Source: Agromyces bauzanensis
GTDB lineage: Bacteria; Actinomycetota; Actinomycetes; Actinomycetales; Microbacteriaceae
Direction: 5' to 3'
Assembly: GCF_014645655.1 (NCBI RefSeq)
Contig: NZ_BMMD01000001.1
Location: 405,357-469,356, forward strand
DNA: 64,000 nt
Shown here: in pieces, positions 60,537 to 64,000 of the stretch
Position numbering within the stretch: position 1 is the first letter of the stretch
How the letters are laid out: each line of letters begins with the position of its first letter
Program-made: the position numbers and the translations under genes
Notes under the pieces: model-generated
What the model was told of the DNA's origin: nothing
The model's database searches: none
What the model saw: only the letters and a program-made list of their open reading frames with translations

Positions 60537-61268
60537 GTGATCGACCGGCCGTACGTGATCCTCAACGCCGCGATGTCCATCGACGGGTACCTCGACACCG
60601 CGTCGCCACCGCGCCTCGCGCTCTCGAACGCGGAGGACTTCGATCGGGTCGACGAGGTTCGGGCGCAGAGCGACGCCATCCTGGTCGGAGCACGTACCCT
60701 GCGCCTCGACAACCCGAGACTGCTGGTGCGGAGCGAGGAGCGACGGAGTCGACGCGAAGCCGAGGGCCTGCCGCCGTCGCCCTGGAAGGTGACCGTGACC
60801 TCGACCGGCGACCTCGATCCGCGGTCGCAGTTCTTCACCACCGGACACACGACCAAATTGGTGTATTGCCCCCGGTCTGAGGCCCGAGGCATCCGCAACC
60901 GGCTCGGCGACCGCGCAACCGTGGTCGGCTTGGGCGAGACGATCGAGATGACCGACCTCGTCGGCGAACTGCGGGACCGGGGGGTGCGCACCCTCCTCGT
61001 CGAAGGCGGCGGATCCGTGATCACGCAGTTCCTGTCGTCGGACCTCGTCGACGAGCTTCAGCTGGCCATCGCCCCGTTCTTCGTCGGCGATCCTCGAGCA
61101 CCCCGGCTGATCGGCGGCGGCCGGTTCCCGTGGAATCCCGATCGCCCCGCGCCTCTGACCGAGACCCGTCGTATCGGCGACATGGTGCTGCTCAGGTATG
61201 CGCTGTCCGAGCGGTCCGCCGCACCCGGCGGTTCGCTGCTCGGCCGGTCGACGGGACTGCCCGGTTGA
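60537..61268 (+). CDS. RibD C-terminal / dihydrofolate reductase-like reductase
   Basis: A 243-residue NADPH-dependent reductase of the RibD/RibG C-terminal family, which reduces ribosyl-amino pyrimidines to ribityl forms in riboflavin synthesis. YVILNAAMSIDGYLDTASPP, DAILVGARTLRLDNPRLLVR, RTLLVEGGGSVITQFLSSDL and FVGDPRAPRLIGGG are its motifs. No deaminase domain or other rib gene is present, so it probably serves the adjacent pterin-type pathway rather than riboflavin. The GTG start at 60537 has GGAAAG upstream. It is the last gene of the operon. Confidence 0.88.
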   Translation: MIDRPYVILNAAMSIDGYLDTASPPRLALSNAEDFDRVDEVRAQSDAILVGARTLRLDNPRLLVRSEERRSRREAEGLPPSPWKVTVTSTGDLDPRSQFFTTGHTTKLVYCPRSEARGIRNRLGDRATVVGLGETIEMTDLVGELRDRGVRTLLVEGGGSVITQFLSSDLVDELQLAIAPFFVGDPRAPRLIGGGRFPWNPDRPAPLTETRRIGDMVLLRYALSERSAAPGGSLLGRSTGLPG

Positions 61269-61388
61269 GTCTCACGCTCAGGAGGGCCTGACGGGGCGTC
61301 CGCATTCGGTAATGATTGCCATGCCTCCGGCGGGCAGGTCGCGCGTGATACTGGACGCGAACCCGAGCAAGCACCTGGAGGGACGATC

Positions 61389-61466
61389 ATGGAGACCTTC
61401 CGATCGCCCGCCCGGTGCGCCCGCACCCAACCCTTCTACGTGCACCAATCGCGTAACCGGGTGTGA
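61389..61466 (+). CDS. Possible 25-residue leader peptide
   Basis: ATG 61389 follows GGAGG at ideal spacing and opens a 25-codon frame rich in arginine (METFRSPARCARTQPFY...). The TGA at 61464-61466 falls at the left edge of a short hairpin upstream of the secreted protein gene. The strong ribosome-binding site and the placement suggest a regulatory leader, or a small protein of its own. There is no other support. Confidence 0.4.
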   Translation: METFRSPARCARTQPFYVHQSRNRV

Positions 61467-61480
61467 GTTGCTCGCAACTC
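61465..61480. promoter_or_regulatory. Short inverted repeat before the secreted protein gene
   Basis: GAGTTGC-TC-GCAACTC is a perfect 7-base palindrome between the small leader ORF and the ribosome-binding site AAAAGGAG (61484-61490) of the next gene. It could be an operator, or an RNA hairpin that affects translation. Confidence 0.4.
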
Positions 61481-61501
61481 TAGCAAAAGGAGTGATGAAT
61501 C

Positions 61502-62557
61502 GTGAGGACGTTCAAGCGAGCCGTGGCCTTGTCGGCTGCGCTCAGCGTGGCGCTGACCGGCGGAACCTTGGCAGTCGCCCTGTCCGCCGCTGCGACCACC
61601 GGCGACGAGGCTGAGAAGCGCAAGGTGTTTCCGGACAGCGCGATCGAGAACACCGTCGTCGACACCGCTTCGCTGCCGTTGTACACGGCGCGCATCGGCA
61701 GCGTCGATGGGCCCGAGGTCGAGTACGTGGTACTCGAGTCTTCGCAGAAGAAGGATGCTCGCGAGCGGGGCGTGAACTTCTCCCCCAAGCTCGCGAATGC
61801 CGCAGGCACCGACGCCGTGCAGCTCGCCGAGTTCGTCGACGGCACGTTGGTGTTCCCCGCAGGTGTGGACTTCTCGCCCGAGCTCATCGTGGCCGACGAT
61901 CCTGCGGGCTTCCCCCCGGAGACGGCCGAGCCCGGCTCCATCGGCGAGGAAGGATACACCCCGCTCGTCCAGCTTCCCGACGGCACGGTGCTCAACGCTC
62001 CGCAGGTCGCCAACAGCACCGGCGATCACGACAAGCTGATCGCTCGCGAGAATGTCGACGGCGTCGAGCGCGGCGTCTTCACCGAGACGGAGGGGTTCTA
62101 CGAGGGACATGAAGTGTACTACCTGTCCTTCGACGCCTCCGATCCTCTCATCGCGGCGCTGGAGAACGCCACGTACGCGCCGGCGCTGAACGCCGCGCCG
62201 GGTCTCGGCTCCAACGAGGAGGACTCGGCTCGGTCGGGCATCGCACCGATCGTCAACGGGCAGACCGGGGTCGACAACGAGAACCGGCAGGGGCTGAACA
62301 GCGCACTGCTCGGCGAGGGCGACGCCCTCAACATCGTCCAGTCGATCCCGAGGCACGCGGACGAGTGGAGCCCGCTGTGGGATGTCCACGCCACCGTCTG
62401 GACCGAGGCGGCCGTCGCTGCCGGCGACAACGTGCTCCAAGACGACTTCGCCGACATCGCCGAACTCGCCGAAGATGGACTGGTGACCTCGCTGGACGGA
62501 GGCGCTTGGCGCGCGATCGGAATTGTGATCAACTGCCCGATCATCAGCATCGACTGA
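61502..62557 (+). CDS. Secreted protein of unknown function
   Basis: A 351-residue protein with a signal peptide (VALSAALSVALTGGTLAVAL, about residues 8-27; cleavage near AAA-TT). The mature part is acidic. VEYVVLESSQKKDARERGVN and EGHEVYYLSFDASDPLIAAL, then TYAPALNAAPG, recall a family of secreted actinobacterial proteins (possibly DUF7482), but I cannot name a function. The last residues contain one cysteine (VINCPIISID). GTG 61502 follows AAAAGGAG. It is transcribed alone and ends before a terminator. It is not obviously part of the pterin-type operon. Confidence 0.72.
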   Translation: MRTFKRAVALSAALSVALTGGTLAVALSAAATTGDEAEKRKVFPDSAIENTVVDTASLPLYTARIGSVDGPEVEYVVLESSQKKDARERGVNFSPKLANAAGTDAVQLAEFVDGTLVFPAGVDFSPELIVADDPAGFPPETAEPGSIGEEGYTPLVQLPDGTVLNAPQVANSTGDHDKLIARENVDGVERGVFTETEGFYEGHEVYYLSFDASDPLIAALENATYAPALNAAPGLGSNEEDSARSGIAPIVNGQTGVDNENRQGLNSALLGEGDALNIVQSIPRHADEWSPLWDVHATVWTEAAVAAGDNVLQDDFADIAELAEDGLVTSLDGGAWRAIGIVINCPIISID

Positions 62558-62571
62558 CCGTTTGGGAGATG

Positions 62572-62605
62572 GCGCGGGCGGGGTCCTCCGCGGGCCCGCC
62601 CGCGC
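62572..62605 (+). terminator. Terminator after the secreted protein gene
   Basis: Perfect 11-base arms GCGCGGGCGGG (62572-62582) and CCCGCCCGCGC (62595-62605) with a 12-base loop, followed by TGTTT. Confidence 0.75.
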
Positions 62606-62664
62606 TGTTTCGCACGCGCGACACTGGTTCTCTCCAGGTCGGCTGGCGCCAAGGAATAGGTTCC

Positions 62665-62850
62665 TCAAGTCAGGATCGAGAAGCCTTCGCGAGCCGCCGC
62701 GTCCGCAAGCTCGCGGTCGAACACCGCGAAGGTCGTGCACTCGGGCTCGACAACTCGTGCTGCATGCGCACTCGCGAGTTGCACAGCGTCATACGCGCGA
62801 CTGCAAGCCGCGATGCCGGAGCGCACCGCATGACACGACGAACCCCTGGT
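62665..62850 (-). pseudogene. C-terminal fragment of a PIN-domain (VapC-like) toxin
   Basis: The minus strand reads CSRAYDAVQLASAHAARVVE and TTFAVFDRELADAAAREGFS, the last third of a VapC-type PIN nuclease with its FDREL acidic motif. The first two thirds, including the N-terminal aspartate, are absent; upstream sequence runs into the tRNA-flanking hairpin. No vapB antitoxin is seen. Confidence 0.6.
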
Positions 62851-62878
62851 GAGAGGTGTCTCCCACCTGGGCTTTTTC

Positions 62879-62915
62879 GTCGGGCTGACAGGATTTGAAC
62901 CTGCGACCCCTTGGA
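62879..62915 (-). other. 3' fragment of a tRNA gene (probable attachment-site remnant)
   Basis: On the minus strand, AAGGGGTCGCAGGTTCAAAT followed by CCTGTCAGCCCGA is the variable region, a T arm that pairs (GCAGG with CCTGT) around TTCAAAT, and the 3' acceptor strand of a tRNA, closest in memory to tRNA-Pro. The 5' half is missing: beyond 62915 no D arm or anticodon stem follows. A GAAAAAGCCC stretch and hairpin lie downstream, as after a normal tRNA gene. Such 3' fragments are left as attR when an element integrates into a tRNA gene; the intact tRNA should lie to the right, outside the window. Confidence 0.65.
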
Positions 62916-62929
62916 GGATTTTTCACCTC

Positions 62930-63450
62930 TCGGGAACGACCACCGTTAGCTCGAAATCTGGCTGATTTCCTGGGTTGATCAGGGGAATCGAGGCCAAGAC
63001 CTCGCATTGATCCTATCGGCTCATCTCGACTCGCGGGGCGATCTCTCGACCCGTAAGTGGAGAGTTTGTGGCGGGTGCTCACTGGGGCGCTGATGTCGTT
63101 CCCTGCCACAAGTATCCCCTGGAGGAGGCCTATCTTCGCGCAACCCTCGCAGCCTCCTGGACCCACGTTCCGAAGTTCTCGTATCCCTCGTCCTTGTTCC
63201 GGAGGTATACGGGGCAGCCCGCGGGTAGTGGGGTTCGGGCCCGCGTCGTCTACCGAGCGCTACACCGAGCAGGGGTCGAGGCATGGGAGACAGGACGCCG
63301 GTCGACAGGCGATCGGCCACAGCGGCTGACATAGCACGGCAGTTCCTCCACTCCGGCGTGCCGCCCTGCGCGTCGAAGCCCCTCCAGCTTGGACCGCCCC
63401 ATGAAGAGTCGGCCGAGCTCGAATGGCACTGGCACCAGGCAGACTAAGGT
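62930..63450. other. Island-edge region without a recognised gene
   Basis: Base composition is visibly less GC-rich than the rest of the window. The best frame is 63068-63334 on the plus strand (88 codons, containing PLEEAYLRATLAASWTHVPK and VYRALHRAGVEAW). It starts at a GTG without a clear ribosome-binding site and matches nothing I know. No integrase, repeat or promoter was identified. Confidence 0.4.
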
Positions 63451-63452
63451 GC

Positions 63453-63926
63453 ATGCACCTTCCGATCCAAGCGCAGGCGACAACACTCACCCCTGAGCAG
63501 GCGAAGATCCTCGATGATGAATTCTTCGTCTCCGACCCCCTCAGCCACTTCTCCTCGCGAGCCTCGATGCTGCTCGAAACCGCTCGATCAAGCTACGAGG
63601 CAAACCCGGAGAACGAACCGGAGTTCTTCAAGGCCCTTGGCCTCGACGGCGCAGATTCGGCGCTCGGGTTCGACACTCAACACCGCAGCGTCCAGGTCGC
63701 GATCGACGCGCTGTCGCTCCGGCATCAGGCGGCCGAGGCACTGACGCGCTTCATCTATGCACGCGTTGCCGCGACGCCTCGGCCCGGGGATGCAAAATCC
63801 ACGTGGCTGGCCATCGCCGACAGCCCAACCTCGATGATCAAAGTCATCGAAGCCAACAAGGCGGCACTCGACGCGGATCCACATCGATTCCTCCAGCTGG
63901 CGCGTAGCGCTTCTCGGTACCGATAG
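63453..63926 (+). CDS. Hypothetical protein in the putative island
   Basis: A 157-residue, mostly helical, acidic protein (LTPEQAKILDDEFFVSDPLS, then HRSVQVAIDALSLRHQAAEA and WLAIADSPTSMIKVIEANKA). It has no signal peptide, membrane segment or known motif. AAGGT lies close before ATG 63453. Codon use is less GC-biased than in the chromosomal genes, in line with transfer. No function can be given. Confidence 0.6.
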   Translation: MHLPIQAQATTLTPEQAKILDDEFFVSDPLSHFSSRASMLLETARSSYEANPENEPEFFKALGLDGADSALGFDTQHRSVQVAIDALSLRHQAAEALTRFIYARVAATPRPGDAKSTWLAIADSPTSMIKVIEANKAALDADPHRFLQLARSASRYR

Positions 63927-64000
63927 TCCAGCGACCTGGTACCGAGGTTCTGGCTAGTTGGTACTCCCGCGCTTGTTCTGGTCTTCTGATCTCGGCGGCG

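Noticed and set aside
60537..61268. Riboflavin biosynthesis operon
   Set aside because: Only a RibD C-terminal-type reductase is present, without deaminase, ribA/B, ribE or ribH and without an FMN riboswitch-like leader.
62879..62915. Complete tRNA gene
   Set aside because: Only T arm and 3' acceptor strand are present; no anticodon stem, D arm or 5' acceptor strand follows.
1..64000. CRISPR array
   Set aside because: No regularly spaced repeat series seen; the only tandem repeat is the 38-base duplication with no spacers.

Overview
The window is high-GC DNA with tightly packed genes, many GTG starts and frequent ATGA stop/start overlaps. It carries an FtsR/OdhI-type cluster and a C50 carotenoid operon. 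Together these point to an actinobacterium, most likely Microbacteriaceae (Agromyces-like). This is inferred from gene content and gene order, not from a search.

Layout. 1-12.6 kb holds core metabolism and cell-cycle regulation: a ROK sugar kinase (cut by the left edge), an acyl-CoA synthetase, peptide deformylase, two ParA/MinD-type ATPases, pyruvate carboxylase, and the block pgsA-like / FHA (OdhI/GarA) / FtsR / second MerR. 12.6-19.3 kb holds a MarR-NUDIX fusion gene divergent from idi-crtE-crtB-crtI-crtYe-crtYf-crtEb, a translationally coupled operon for a C50 carotenoid. 19.3-31.2 kb alternates intact housekeeping genes (nnrE, an alarmone synthetase, LigD polymerase domain, DUF2277, YihY, two lytic-transglycosylase-like paralogues) with decayed genes: a YchJ/MocR chimera, ArsR, P450-like, PEP-mutase-like, DUF2306 and LysR remnants. 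31.2-47 kb is rich in redox functions: msrB-msrA, flavin reductases, nitronate monooxygenase, a truncated globin with its own HTH regulator, and a ferredoxin / flavin reductase / superoxide dismutase block behind a sequence that reads as a SoxR box.

46.8-51.7 kb holds a Fic protein, a damaged AbiE system (antitoxin kept, toxin N-terminus lost) and a HelR-type RNA polymerase helicase preceded by a close match to the rifamycin-associated element. 51.7-61.3 kb is the most unusual part: a polytopic glycosyltransferase, a membrane sulfatase-like enzyme, a CDP-alcohol phosphatidyltransferase, and a six-gene operon (alcohol dehydrogenase, divergent 6-pyruvoyl-tetrahydropterin-synthase homologue, GT4 glycosyltransferase, methyltransferase, flippase-like membrane protein, RibD-type reductase). 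It looks like an uncharacterised pathway for a glycosylated, possibly pteridine- or ribityl-derived and membrane-linked product. A secreted protein follows. The right end holds a 3' tRNA fragment that looks like an attachment-site remnant and marks the start of a lower-GC island running off the window.

No complete rRNA or tRNA gene, CRISPR array or insertion sequence was seen.
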